Shown here piece after piece: positions 27,404 to 35,268 of a DNA stretch of 64,000 nucleotides. The translations under genes were made by a program, and so were the position numbers. Position 1 is the first letter of the stretch. Each line of letters begins with the position of its first letter. Source of the stretch: Rhodophyticola sp. CCM32 (GTDB lineage Bacteria; Pseudomonadota; Alphaproteobacteria; Rhodobacterales; Rhodobacteraceae). The notes beneath the pieces are model-generated. The model saw only the letters and a program-made list of their open reading frames with translations. It ran no database searches and had not been told where the DNA came from. The stretch lies in assembly GCF_004751985.1 (NCBI RefSeq), contig NZ_CP038492.1, forward strand, positions 3,472,001-3,536,000, in the 5' to 3' direction.

Positions 27404-28816
27404 ATGATCACTCCCATTCTTCTTTGTGGCGGATCCGGCACCCGGCTTTGGCCCCTGTCGCGCGAAAGCTATCCCAAACAATTTGCCGATGTGGTGGGGG
27501 AGGATAGCCTGTTTCAGGCCTCGGCCCGGCGCTGCATCGGAGATGGGTTTGCCGATCCGGTGGTGATCACCGGCAACGCGTTTCGGTTTATCGTGACAGA
27601 ACAGCTGGATGAATGCCTGATCGCGCCCGGCAGCATCCTGATCGAACCCGAGGGCAGGAACACCGCGCCGGCGGTTCTGATATCCGCCCTGCATGTGTTG
27701 CGCCACCGCCCCGATGATCTGATCCTGATCATGCCCAGCGATCATGCCGTGGCCGACCCGGACCTGTTTCGGGCCACAGTCGCGCAAGGCTGTGCCGCAG
27801 CCGGGGCCGGGCAGATCGTGACCTTCGGGATTGCACCGACCCGTGCGGAAACCGGTTATGGCTGGCTGGAACGCGGCGCTGAAACCACAGACGGGGCATA
27901 TAATCTGGAACGGTTCATTGAAAAGCCCGACGCTGAAACCGCCACGCGTCTGCTGGCGGATGACCGGTATATGTGGAATGCGGGCGTGTTTCTGGCGCAG
28001 GCGAAAACCCTGGTCGCGGCCTACCAGACCCATGCCCCTGACATGCTTGCGCTGGCCGAACGCGCGCTGGCCAATGCCACGGATGATCTGGGGTTCACCC
28101 GGATCGACCCGGTGGCCTGGGCCGGAATGCCGGATATTTCGATCGACTATGCGATCATGGAGAAAGCGAAAAATATCAGCCTGGTGCCCTTTCAGGGTGA
28201 CTGGTCTGATCTTGGCAATTGGCAATCGGTCTGGCAGGAAACGACCCGCGACAAGGATGGCAACGCCCGCTCTGCCAACACAACCGCGCTTGACTGCAAG
28301 GACTCTCTGCTCCGCTCTGAAAGTGACGGGATCGAACTGGTCGGGATCGGTCTGACAAACATTGTCGCCGTCGCCATGGGCGATGCGGTCATGGTGGCCG
28401 ACATGTCACAGGCCCAGAACGTCAAACAGGCGGTCACAAATCTGAAAGCGCGGGAGGCCAAACAGGCGGTGCAATTGCCGGTTGATTACCGCCCCTGGGG
28501 CTGGTTCGAAACACTGGTTCTGGGCGACAGGTTTCAGGTCAAGCGTATCCATGTGCATGCGGGGGCCAGCCTGTCATTGCAATCCCATGACCATCGCTCG
28601 GAACACTGGATCGTGGTGGAAGGCGTGGCGCAGGTGACCATTGATGACACCGAAAAACAGCTTTCCGAAAACCAGTCCGTCTATATCCCGGTGGGCTCGA
28701 AACATCGCCTGGCGAACCCCGGCCCGGCGCCCATGGTGCTGATCGAGGTGCAAACCGGCAGCTATTTTGGCGAAGATGACATCACGCGCTACGAGGATCG
28801 GTATGCCCGCGGCTAG
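27404..28816 (+). CDS. manC: Mannose-1-phosphate guanylyltransferase / mannose-6-phosphate isomerase
   Basis: This 470-residue bifunctional type II enzyme has the nucleotidyltransferase loop ILLCGGSGTRLWPLSRESYP with PKQF, the LIMPSDHAV motif and FIEKPD, then a C-terminal cupin isomerase domain (RPWGWFETLVLGDRFQVK; LSLQSHDHRSEHWIVVEG). It makes GDP-mannose from mannose-1-phosphate and interconverts fructose-6-phosphate and mannose-6-phosphate. I chose the ATG at 27404 because the signature starts right after it. It supplies GDP-mannose to gmd and the glycosyltransferases. Confidence 0.95.
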   Translation: MITPILLCGGSGTRLWPLSRESYPKQFADVVGEDSLFQASARRCIGDGFADPVVITGNAFRFIVTEQLDECLIAPGSILIEPEGRNTAPAVLISALHVLRHRPDDLILIMPSDHAVADPDLFRATVAQGCAAAGAGQIVTFGIAPTRAETGYGWLERGAETTDGAYNLERFIEKPDAETATRLLADDRYMWNAGVFLAQAKTLVAAYQTHAPDMLALAERALANATDDLGFTRIDPVAWAGMPDISIDYAIMEKAKNISLVPFQGDWSDLGNWQSVWQETTRDKDGNARSANTTALDCKDSLLRSESDGIELVGIGLTNIVAVAMGDAVMVADMSQAQNVKQAVTNLKAREAKQAVQLPVDYRPWGWFETLVLGDRFQVKRIHVHAGASLSLQSHDHRSEHWIVVEGVAQVTIDDTEKQLSENQSVYIPVGSKHRLANPGPAPMVLIEVQTGSYFGEDDITRYEDRYARG

Positions 28817-28880
28817 ACCTGCATCTTGCCGCCCCACGCCGAAAAACGGGCGCAACTCAAATCGAATTTGCGGATGAATT

Positions 28881-29702
28881 ATGGCCCATTTCCCCGACAC
28901 CAGCCCGGAACAGACCCTGCGCCAGACACGCACCCGGCGCAGTTTTGCCACCGCCCGTGCCATTGCCGCGCTGATGCTGCGCGAGATGAGCGTGACTTAT
29001 GGCAGGTCCCCCGGCGGGTATCTTTGGGCGGTCTTGGAACCCGCGGCAGGCATCGGGCTTATGGTTCTGATCTTTTCGGTCGCGTTCGAGGCCCCGCCGA
29101 TGGGGTCCAATTTCGCGATGTTCTATGCCACCGGCCTGGTGCCGTTTCTTGCCTATATGGATCTCAACCTGAAGACCGGTCAGGCGCTGAACTATTCCAG
29201 GCAGCTTCTATCCTATCCAAGCGTGACCTATGTGGATGCGCTTCTGGCGCGATTTACCTTGAATCTTCTGACCCAGATTCTGGTCGGATATATCATCTTT
29301 TTCGGCATTCTGACCCTGTCTGACACCAATACCGTGCCGGATCTCGGGCGGATCGCAATCGGCTATCTGATGATGGCCAGTCTGGCGATTGGTGTCGGTA
29401 CGATGAATTGTTTCCTGCTGTCGGTTTTCCCGGTCTGGCAGGCGGTCTGGAGCATTATGAACCGGCCGCTTTTCATTGTGTCGTGCATTTTCTTCACCTT
29501 CGAAAGCATCCCCGAGCCGTTTCAATCCTATCTTTGGTACAATCCGCTTGTGCATGTGGTGGGCTATATCCGCATGGGGTTTTACAGCAGTTATGACGCC
29601 TCTTATGTCTCGCTGACCTATGTGTTCGGTCTCAGTCTTGTTCTCGCGGTTGCCGGGCTGGTCTTCCTGCGGCGGTATCACCGCGACATTCTGAATTTCT
29701 GA
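28881..29702 (+). CDS. kpsM: KpsM/Wzm-type ABC-2 polysaccharide export permease
   Basis: This 273-residue protein has about six membrane helices. It has the ABC-2 exporter traits of the capsule family: a cytoplasmic N-terminus with ALMLREMSVTYGRSPGGYLW, AVLEPAAGIGLMVLIFSVAF, and the C-terminal YNPLVHVVGYIRMGFYSSYD, typical of KpsM/CtrC. It would export the finished polysaccharide across the inner membrane. Its ATPase partner (33158) lies over 3 kb away on the other strand and outside the inverted duplication, unlike the usual adjacent kpsMT order. Confidence 0.88.
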   Translation: MAHFPDTSPEQTLRQTRTRRSFATARAIAALMLREMSVTYGRSPGGYLWAVLEPAAGIGLMVLIFSVAFEAPPMGSNFAMFYATGLVPFLAYMDLNLKTGQALNYSRQLLSYPSVTYVDALLARFTLNLLTQILVGYIIFFGILTLSDTNTVPDLGRIAIGYLMMASLAIGVGTMNCFLLSVFPVWQAVWSIMNRPLFIVSCIFFTFESIPEPFQSYLWYNPLVHVVGYIRMGFYSSYDASYVSLTYVFGLSLVLAVAGLVFLRRYHRDILNF

Positions 29703-29712
29703 GCCGGAAAGA

Positions 29713-30666
29713 ATGGCCGCGCCGCGCCCGGATATGGTGACGATCCTTCTGGCCACATATCAGGGGGCCGCGTATCTTGATGCGCAGCTTGCCTCGTTTC
29801 ATGCGCAGACCCATCGGTGCTGGCGGCTATGGGTCAGCGATGATGGCTCCACCGACGGGACTTTGGCGATCCTGCACCGCTTTGCCAAAACCCTGAGACC
29901 GGGGCAGGAATTTCGCCTGTTCCATGGGCCGGGCGCCGGGGCGGCTGCGAATTTTCTGTCCCTGCTCCACCATCCCGATCTGCCCGCCGGGCCGGTTGCC
30001 TTGTCGGATCAGGATGATGTCTGGTTGCCACATCGTCTGGCCCGTGGTCTGGCCATGATGAACGAAACCCCGGCAGGGCGTCCCGGTCTCTATGCTGCAA
30101 ACACCAGTCCAGCCGATGCTGATCTGACACCGTATCGACGACGGGACAGGGTGGCTCTGCAACCGTCTTTCGCCAATGCGCTGGTACAGAATATTCTGGC
30201 CGGGAACACGATGATGCTGAACGCGGCAGCGATCCGCATCTTGCGGGCCATCGGGCCGCCCGGATCGGCAGTGCCGTTTCACGATTGGTGGCTCTATCTG
30301 CTGTTCAGCGGGATCGGCGCGCAGATCATCCATGATGAAACGCCCTGCCTGTATTATCGTCAGCATGACCGCAATATTCTGGGTGCGCATCGGGGCGGGC
30401 GGGCCGTGGCCTGGCGCATCCACCGGATGATTGACGGCACCTATGGCCGCTGGATCGCGCGGAATACGGCGGCTCTGGCGCCTCTGGCCCCGCATCTGTC
30501 TGCGGATGCGCAGGCCCGGCTTGCCAGTTTTGCCGCCGGTTCCGGGCGCGGCGGTCTGGCGCAATATCTCAGCCTGCACCGCGCAGGCGCCCGGCGCAGC
30601 AGCGGCGCGGCGACGGCGCTGCTGTGCTGTCTGGCGCTGACCGGGAAACTGCAAAACCCGCATTAA
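29713..30666 (+). CDS. GT2-family glycosyltransferase
   Basis: This 317-residue GT-A enzyme has the family 2 opening VTILLATYQGAAYLDAQLAS, the first acidic motif WVSDDGSTDGT and the metal-binding region VALSDQDDVWLPHRL. The FHDWWLYLLFSGIGAQIIHD block resembles rhamnosyl- and other O-antigen or capsule transferases. It starts 10 bp after kpsM, with GGAAAG as the ribosome site. It most likely adds one residue of the repeat unit; the donor is not deducible. Confidence 0.87.
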   Translation: MAAPRPDMVTILLATYQGAAYLDAQLASFHAQTHRCWRLWVSDDGSTDGTLAILHRFAKTLRPGQEFRLFHGPGAGAAANFLSLLHHPDLPAGPVALSDQDDVWLPHRLARGLAMMNETPAGRPGLYAANTSPADADLTPYRRRDRVALQPSFANALVQNILAGNTMMLNAAAIRILRAIGPPGSAVPFHDWWLYLLFSGIGAQIIHDETPCLYYRQHDRNILGAHRGGRAVAWRIHRMIDGTYGRWIARNTAALAPLAPHLSADAQARLASFAAGSGRGGLAQYLSLHRAGARRSSGAATALLCCLALTGKLQNPH

Positions 30667-30811
30667 GTTCATCATAAATTGACGTTTCTTAATGCTATGC
30701 AGCCGCCGGATTTCTGTGCTGTCCTTGGGCCCGGCAATACAGCCTTTTGACCCAACACATATCGGGACGACCCCGCCGGGTATCGCGCCCGGTGTAACCC
30801 TCGGCCCAACC

Positions 30812-33139
30812 ATGTGTATAATTTGTCAGACATTTCGACCATTCGATGAAAGCTGCCTCTACGAGGATATGCCCGGGGCTCCGGCCGCGCCCGACGCCCC
30901 GACTGTGATCACCGGGGAGGCAAACACGACAAATGAAGATCAGGCAGCCCCGTCTCTGATCTCACCCCAGACAAACGATGCGCAGGATGCGCCTGTCGCA
31001 ACCGGAACCGGCCAGGCGGCTTCGGACCCTGCGGCGCAACCGGCCTCACAGCCCGATATGCAGGCCGCCTATCTGACCGATGGGTTCTGGGCTGATTTCG
31101 GCGCGGCCCGGCATGCGTTTGACACAAGCACAAGCAATGTCATCACCGTTTATCTGGATGCGTTGACCGCTGATGGCCAGCGCCTGGCCGAATGGGCGTT
31201 GCAGGCCTGGGAAGCGGTGGCCGATATCCGCTTTCAGGCGGTCTCAAACGCGTCCGGCGCGATGATCCGTTTCGACGATGACCAGTCCGGCGCCTATGCG
31301 AATTACGCCGCAGCGGGCACAGATACGACCACCGCCTGGGTGAATGTGTCAACCGGATGGCTGTCCGCATATGGCACGCAGATAGATGATCATACATTCC
31401 TGACCTATCTGCATGAAATCGGGCATGCGCTCGGCCTGGGCCATCAGGGCGATTACAATGGCAGCGCCACTTATGGCAGCGACAACATCTTTGCCAAGGA
31501 CAGCTATCAATGGTCGTTGATGTCCTATTTCTCGCAAAGCGAGAACTGGTCGGTCAACGCCAGTTTCGCGCGCCCGGTCACACCGATGCTGGTCGATATC
31601 ATCGCCATCCAGGATTTGTATGGCGCCCCCGATGCCGCGAGCTCTGCCACATCCGGCGATACGATCTATGGTCTGGGCCATAATCAAAGCGGATATATGA
31701 AAGTGCTGATGGACGCAGTCCATCTTGGGCAGGACCCGGCAGATGATTACGGCGGCGGCAATCTGGCCCAGACGATCTATGATGTGGGCGGCACGGATAC
31801 CATCACGTTCAGCGATGACACCCACAAACAACGTGTCGATCTGCGCCCTGAAGCCCTGTCGGATGTGTATGGTCTGCGCGGCAATCTGGTGATCGCCCGC
31901 GACACGCTGATCGAAAATTTCAATGCCGGGCGCGGGTCTGACACGGTGATCGGCAATCAGGCGGACAACCGGATTGATGGCGGATTTGGCGATGACAGCA
32001 TTACAGGGGATATGGGCTCTGACCATTTGATTGGCGGGTTTGGTCTGGATTTTCTGGATGGTGGTTTGGGGGATGATGTTTTGCTTGGGGATGGGGTTGA
32101 CGGTATGTTTGACCCTGTTGCGGGGCAGGTGTTCCGGGTTTATCAGGCGACGCTGGACCGGCTGCCCGACGGGGCGGGGCATCTGGGCTGGACCAAGGCG
32201 CTTCTGTCCGGGGTCTCGACCCTGTTGCAGGTGGGGGAGGCGTTTGTCGCCTCATCCGAGTTTCAGGACCGGTACGGGGCGACCAGCGACACGGATTTCG
32301 TGACCCTTCTCTATCACAATGTGCTGGGCCGGGCGCCGGATGCGGGCGGGTTGCAGGGCTGGCTCGACCGGCTGGGCGGCGGCCAGAGCCGGGCGGAGGT
32401 GGTGCTGGGTTTCTCGGAAAGTGCCGAGTTCATCGACACAAGCGAGGCCGGGGCGCTGGCCTTCAGCCGGGCCGGTCACCTGTCGGGCTGGAGTGATGAC
32501 CTGTTCCGCCTGTATCAGGCCACGCTGGACCGGGCGCCGGATGTGGCGGGCCTGCAGGGCTGGGCCGGGGAACTGGCCGATGGGGTGGCCTATCTTGATG
32601 TGGTGTCGGGGTTTGTCGCCTCACCTGAGTTTCAGGACCGGTACGGGGCGACCAGTGACACGGATTTCGTGACCCTTCTCTATCACAATGTGCTGGGCCG
32701 GGCGCCGGATGCGGGCGGGTTGCAGGGCTGGCTCGACCGGCTGGACGGGGGTGGCCAGAGCCGGGCAGAGGTGGTGCGCGGCTTTGCCCAGAGCACCGAG
32801 TTCCGGGCCAACACCGCCGAGGCGCTGGCCAGCTGGATGCGGGCAAATGTGGCCGGCGACACGCTGGTGGGCGGTCAGGGGGAGAATGTGCTGTTTGGCG
32901 GGTTCGGGGCGGATCAGTTTGTGTTTGATGCGGGCATGCCGGGCCGCCATGAGATCGTCGACATGGACCCGTGGGACCAGGTCCTGCTGGAAGGGTTCAG
33001 CTATACCACCCCCGCCGAAGCGCTGGCCGCCCTGACCCGAACCGGCCCCGATACCAGCCTCAGCGAGGCCGGTACCGAGATCATATTCCGAAACATTCAA
33101 CCAGAGATGTTCAATGAACATATGTTCGAAATTGTGTGA
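30812..33139 (+). CDS. Serralysin-like M10 metalloprotease with RTX and DUF4214 C-terminus
   Basis: The 775-residue product has the zinc site HEIGHALGLGH (His201, Glu202, His205, His211) and a Met-turn SLMSY (Met237), which define the M10B/serralysin clan. RTX repeats (RGSDTVIGNQADNRIDGGFG) and the 370-residue DUF4214 C-terminus shared with the protein at 19822 follow. I chose the ATG at 30812, giving MCIICQTFRPFDESC, because roseobacterial relatives tend to start with such a CxxC stretch; the frame is open upstream to 30692. Type I secretion is expected, although no HlyB/HlyD genes are in the window. It converges with kpsT. Confidence 0.88.
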   Translation: MCIICQTFRPFDESCLYEDMPGAPAAPDAPTVITGEANTTNEDQAAPSLISPQTNDAQDAPVATGTGQAASDPAAQPASQPDMQAAYLTDGFWADFGAARHAFDTSTSNVITVYLDALTADGQRLAEWALQAWEAVADIRFQAVSNASGAMIRFDDDQSGAYANYAAAGTDTTTAWVNVSTGWLSAYGTQIDDHTFLTYLHEIGHALGLGHQGDYNGSATYGSDNIFAKDSYQWSLMSYFSQSENWSVNASFARPVTPMLVDIIAIQDLYGAPDAASSATSGDTIYGLGHNQSGYMKVLMDAVHLGQDPADDYGGGNLAQTIYDVGGTDTITFSDDTHKQRVDLRPEALSDVYGLRGNLVIARDTLIENFNAGRGSDTVIGNQADNRIDGGFGDDSITGDMGSDHLIGGFGLDFLDGGLGDDVLLGDGVDGMFDPVAGQVFRVYQATLDRLPDGAGHLGWTKALLSGVSTLLQVGEAFVASSEFQDRYGATSDTDFVTLLYHNVLGRAPDAGGLQGWLDRLGGGQSRAEVVLGFSESAEFIDTSEAGALAFSRAGHLSGWSDDLFRLYQATLDRAPDVAGLQGWAGELADGVAYLDVVSGFVASPEFQDRYGATSDTDFVTLLYHNVLGRAPDAGGLQGWLDRLDGGGQSRAEVVRGFAQSTEFRANTAEALASWMRANVAGDTLVGGQGENVLFGGFGADQFVFDAGMPGRHEIVDMDPWDQVLLEGFSYTTPAEALAALTRTGPDTSLSEAGTEIIFRNIQPEMFNEHMFEIV
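32242..32375 (+). repeat. 134-bp internal DUF4214 repeat, right arm, first module
   Basis: Nearly identical to 32611-32744 with a 369-bp period (123 codons), so it keeps frame. Three single-base differences were counted by eye. Confidence 0.75.
32611..32744 (+). repeat. 134-bp internal DUF4214 repeat, right arm, second module
   Basis: Partner of 32242-32375. Each unit encodes the conserved core of one DUF4214 module. Confidence 0.75.
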
Positions 33140-33157
33140 CGCCCGCGCCTGTCTTCA

Positions 33158-33820
33158 TTACTGGCCTGTGTTCATATTGTGCAGATGGTGATGTATGGCC
33201 TCTTCCAGATCATCATAAATCACCGCCCGCCCCTGATCCAGAACGATGCCCATATCGCAGAACTCGCGGATCTGGGGCATGTTATGGCTGACAACGAATG
33301 ACCCGGCCTGTTCCATCCGCGTCTGGAATATTGTGGCGCTTTTTTTGCGAAATGCGGCATCGCCGACAGCGGTGACCTCATCAACAAGATAGGTGTCAAA
33401 GGCGATGCCCATGGAGACCCCGAATGACAGGCGTGCCCGCATGCCCGAGGAATACCCCCGGAGCGGCTGCCGGTAGCTGGGCCCCAGTTCGCAGAACTCT
33501 TCGACGAAATCCGACAATTCTCCGGTATCGACGCCGTAGATGCGGGCCACAAAGCGGGTATTCTGCGCGCCGGTCAGATCGGGATGAAACGCGCCTGCGA
33601 AACCCACGGGCCAGGATATGCTGCCGGTCGACAGAATCTCACCCGCGCTTGGGTCCATTGTTCCTGCGATCATACTTAACAGGGTGGATTTTCCGGCCCC
33701 GTTTCGCCCCAGAAGCGCGACCGATCTGTTTGACGGGACTGTCAGCGTCAGATTGTCGATGACCGGTTTGGAACGCCCGTTTCGGAGAAACGCCTTGGTG
33801 ACATTGCGAAATTCAATCAT
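33158..33820 (-). CDS. kpsT: KpsT/CtrD-type polysaccharide export ATPase
   Basis: This 220-residue ABC ATPase has Walker A (LLGRNGAGKSTLL), a GYSSGMRARLSFGVSM signature and Walker B (TYLVDEVTAVGD). The short length and the SWPVGFAGAFHPDLTGAQN stretch are typical of KpsT-family capsule exporters. It should pair with the KpsM-type permease at 28881. It is downstream of the KpsE-like gene (11-bp gap) and converges with the protease gene, with 18 bp between stops. Confidence 0.92.
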   Translation of the reverse strand: MIEFRNVTKAFLRNGRSKPVIDNLTLTVPSNRSVALLGRNGAGKSTLLSMIAGTMDPSAGEILSTGSISWPVGFAGAFHPDLTGAQNTRFVARIYGVDTGELSDFVEEFCELGPSYRQPLRGYSSGMRARLSFGVSMGIAFDTYLVDEVTAVGDAAFRKKSATIFQTRMEQAGSFVVSHNMPQIREFCDMGIVLDQGRAVIYDDLEEAIHHHLHNMNTGQ

Positions 33821-33831
33821 CGGGCAGGGCC

Positions 33832-35217
33832 TTAGCGCCGGTCGCGCAGGCTGTAGCCGACCAGCACCACCACGGACCAGATCAGGATGGCAAACACTGT
33901 GATCATGCCAAACAGCAGCCCGCGTTTCGGATATTGCGCGGTTTCCGACAGGGTGGGTTGCACATGGGCTGCCAGATAGCGGCTTTGCCGTCTTGCGTCA
34001 TTGCGGGCCGCGTCAAAGGCGGCCAGGGCGGCAGTATAGGCCTGGGTCGCAAATTCCCGGTCGATGGCCAGACGTTCATATTCGCCGACCAGATCGGCAA
34101 AGGCACTGTCACCATTGGCGCCCGTGCCCAGGACGGCGCGTTCCTGTGCGATGCGGTTTTCGATGACGGTGACACGGCGTTCGACCTGAACAATGCGGGG
34201 GTCATTCTCGCGCGTGGTTTCGCGCAGCACATCCAGTTCGATCAGGGCTTCGGCCAATTGCGCCTGCAACGTGCTGACCAGCCCCATCTGGCCCTGGGTA
34301 TCAATGGTCGGGTCGACAATCTGGGTGCGGTTGCGGAATGCGGTCAGCGCGACACGGGCGGCGGTCAGCCGGTTTTCGGCCTGGGACAGCTCGTCCCGGG
34401 CATAGCTGATCGCGTCTTCTTGGGCGACATCGGACAGGGCGTTGATCATTGCGCTGCTCTCTTCAAAGATCAGCTGGGCGATCCTTTGTGCATCCGCAGG
34501 GTCATAGGCCAGAACCCTGAGATCAATCAGTCCGCTGCCATTGTCATAATAGATCCGAACCTTGCGGTCCCAATGGGCGACCAGATCTTCGATCGCGCCG
34601 GGCGGGTGATAGGCAAAGACCGGATCGATCGCGGGGTCGCCCCGTGACCAGATGCGGCGCAGGTCGAGGTGATCGTCAACCCGGCGCACCAGTTCCTGGC
34701 TTTGCAGGAATTCATAGAGAATATCGGTATCCGATGAGCTTGAGCCGGAGAGGTCAGTGATCCCCCCCAGAATCTCGATGGCAGACCCTGTTTCTTCCAT
34801 GCGGACCGAGAACCCCACGAAAGAGGCGTATTGGTCTGCCGCGCGTGTCCAGAGATACCAGGCCGTGGCGGCTGCCGGACTGGCCACCATGATGATGAAG
34901 GATAAAACCACCAGCCAGTGCCGCTTGCGGACCCGGCTGGGATGTGCTGCGCTGATCGGCATGTGTGCCGGTTCAGACAGGGCAGGTTGCAGGACCGGGC
35001 TGGCCGGGTCGGCCCGTTGCGGCGGGGCGGGTGGTTCTGCCCTGGGGGGTGTGGCCGGTGCCGGTTGCACTTGCGGGGCGGGTTTCGCAAGTGGGGATGC
35101 GGCCGCATTCGCCTTCACCGCCCTGCGGATATGGGCCAGGGCTTGCCCGTCCCGGGTGCGTGAGGGATCCGGCGCTGGTGTGTTCGCCGCGCGGTTCGGG
35201 GTCTGTGGGTCAGCCAT
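33832..35217 (-). CDS. KpsE/CtrB-like capsule export inner-membrane protein
   Basis: The 461-residue protein has a disordered, proline-rich N-terminus (about 100 residues), a membrane helix (WLVVLSFIIMVASPAAATAWYL), a periplasmic domain (QYASFVGFSVRMEETGS), a long coiled coil (residues 270-400) and a second membrane helix near the C-terminus (FGMITVFAILIWSVVVLVGY). This is the plan of KpsE/CtrB/BexC polysaccharide co-polymerase-type exporters that link the ABC transporter to the outer-membrane channel. It is upstream of kpsT in the same operon. Confidence 0.86.
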   Translation of the reverse strand: MADPQTPNRAANTPAPDPSRTRDGQALAHIRRAVKANAAASPLAKPAPQVQPAPATPPRAEPPAPPQRADPASPVLQPALSEPAHMPISAAHPSRVRKRHWLVVLSFIIMVASPAAATAWYLWTRAADQYASFVGFSVRMEETGSAIEILGGITDLSGSSSSDTDILYEFLQSQELVRRVDDHLDLRRIWSRGDPAIDPVFAYHPPGAIEDLVAHWDRKVRIYYDNGSGLIDLRVLAYDPADAQRIAQLIFEESSAMINALSDVAQEDAISYARDELSQAENRLTAARVALTAFRNRTQIVDPTIDTQGQMGLVSTLQAQLAEALIELDVLRETTRENDPRIVQVERRVTVIENRIAQERAVLGTGANGDSAFADLVGEYERLAIDREFATQAYTAALAAFDAARNDARRQSRYLAAHVQPTLSETAQYPKRGLLFGMITVFAILIWSVVVLVGYSLRDRR

Positions 35218-35268
35218 GTCCGGGAACGCCTTGAGGTAAATAAAATCGGGGGGCCTGCATCGGTTTGG

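Larger units (their letters stand above)
32026..33141 (+). repeat. 1,116-bp inverted duplication, right arm
   Basis: Reverse complement of 19820-20935, apparently exact. The first 100 bases (32027-32125) use many T-ending and TTG codons and differ in style from the GC-rich remainder, as though the unit had a composite origin. The arms are separated by 11,090 bp. Confidence 0.93.

Noticed and set aside
19820..33141. Composite transposon bounded by IS copies
   Set aside because: The arms encode the C-termini of host-type secreted proteins. There is no transposase frame, no terminal inverted repeat within an arm and no target duplication seen.
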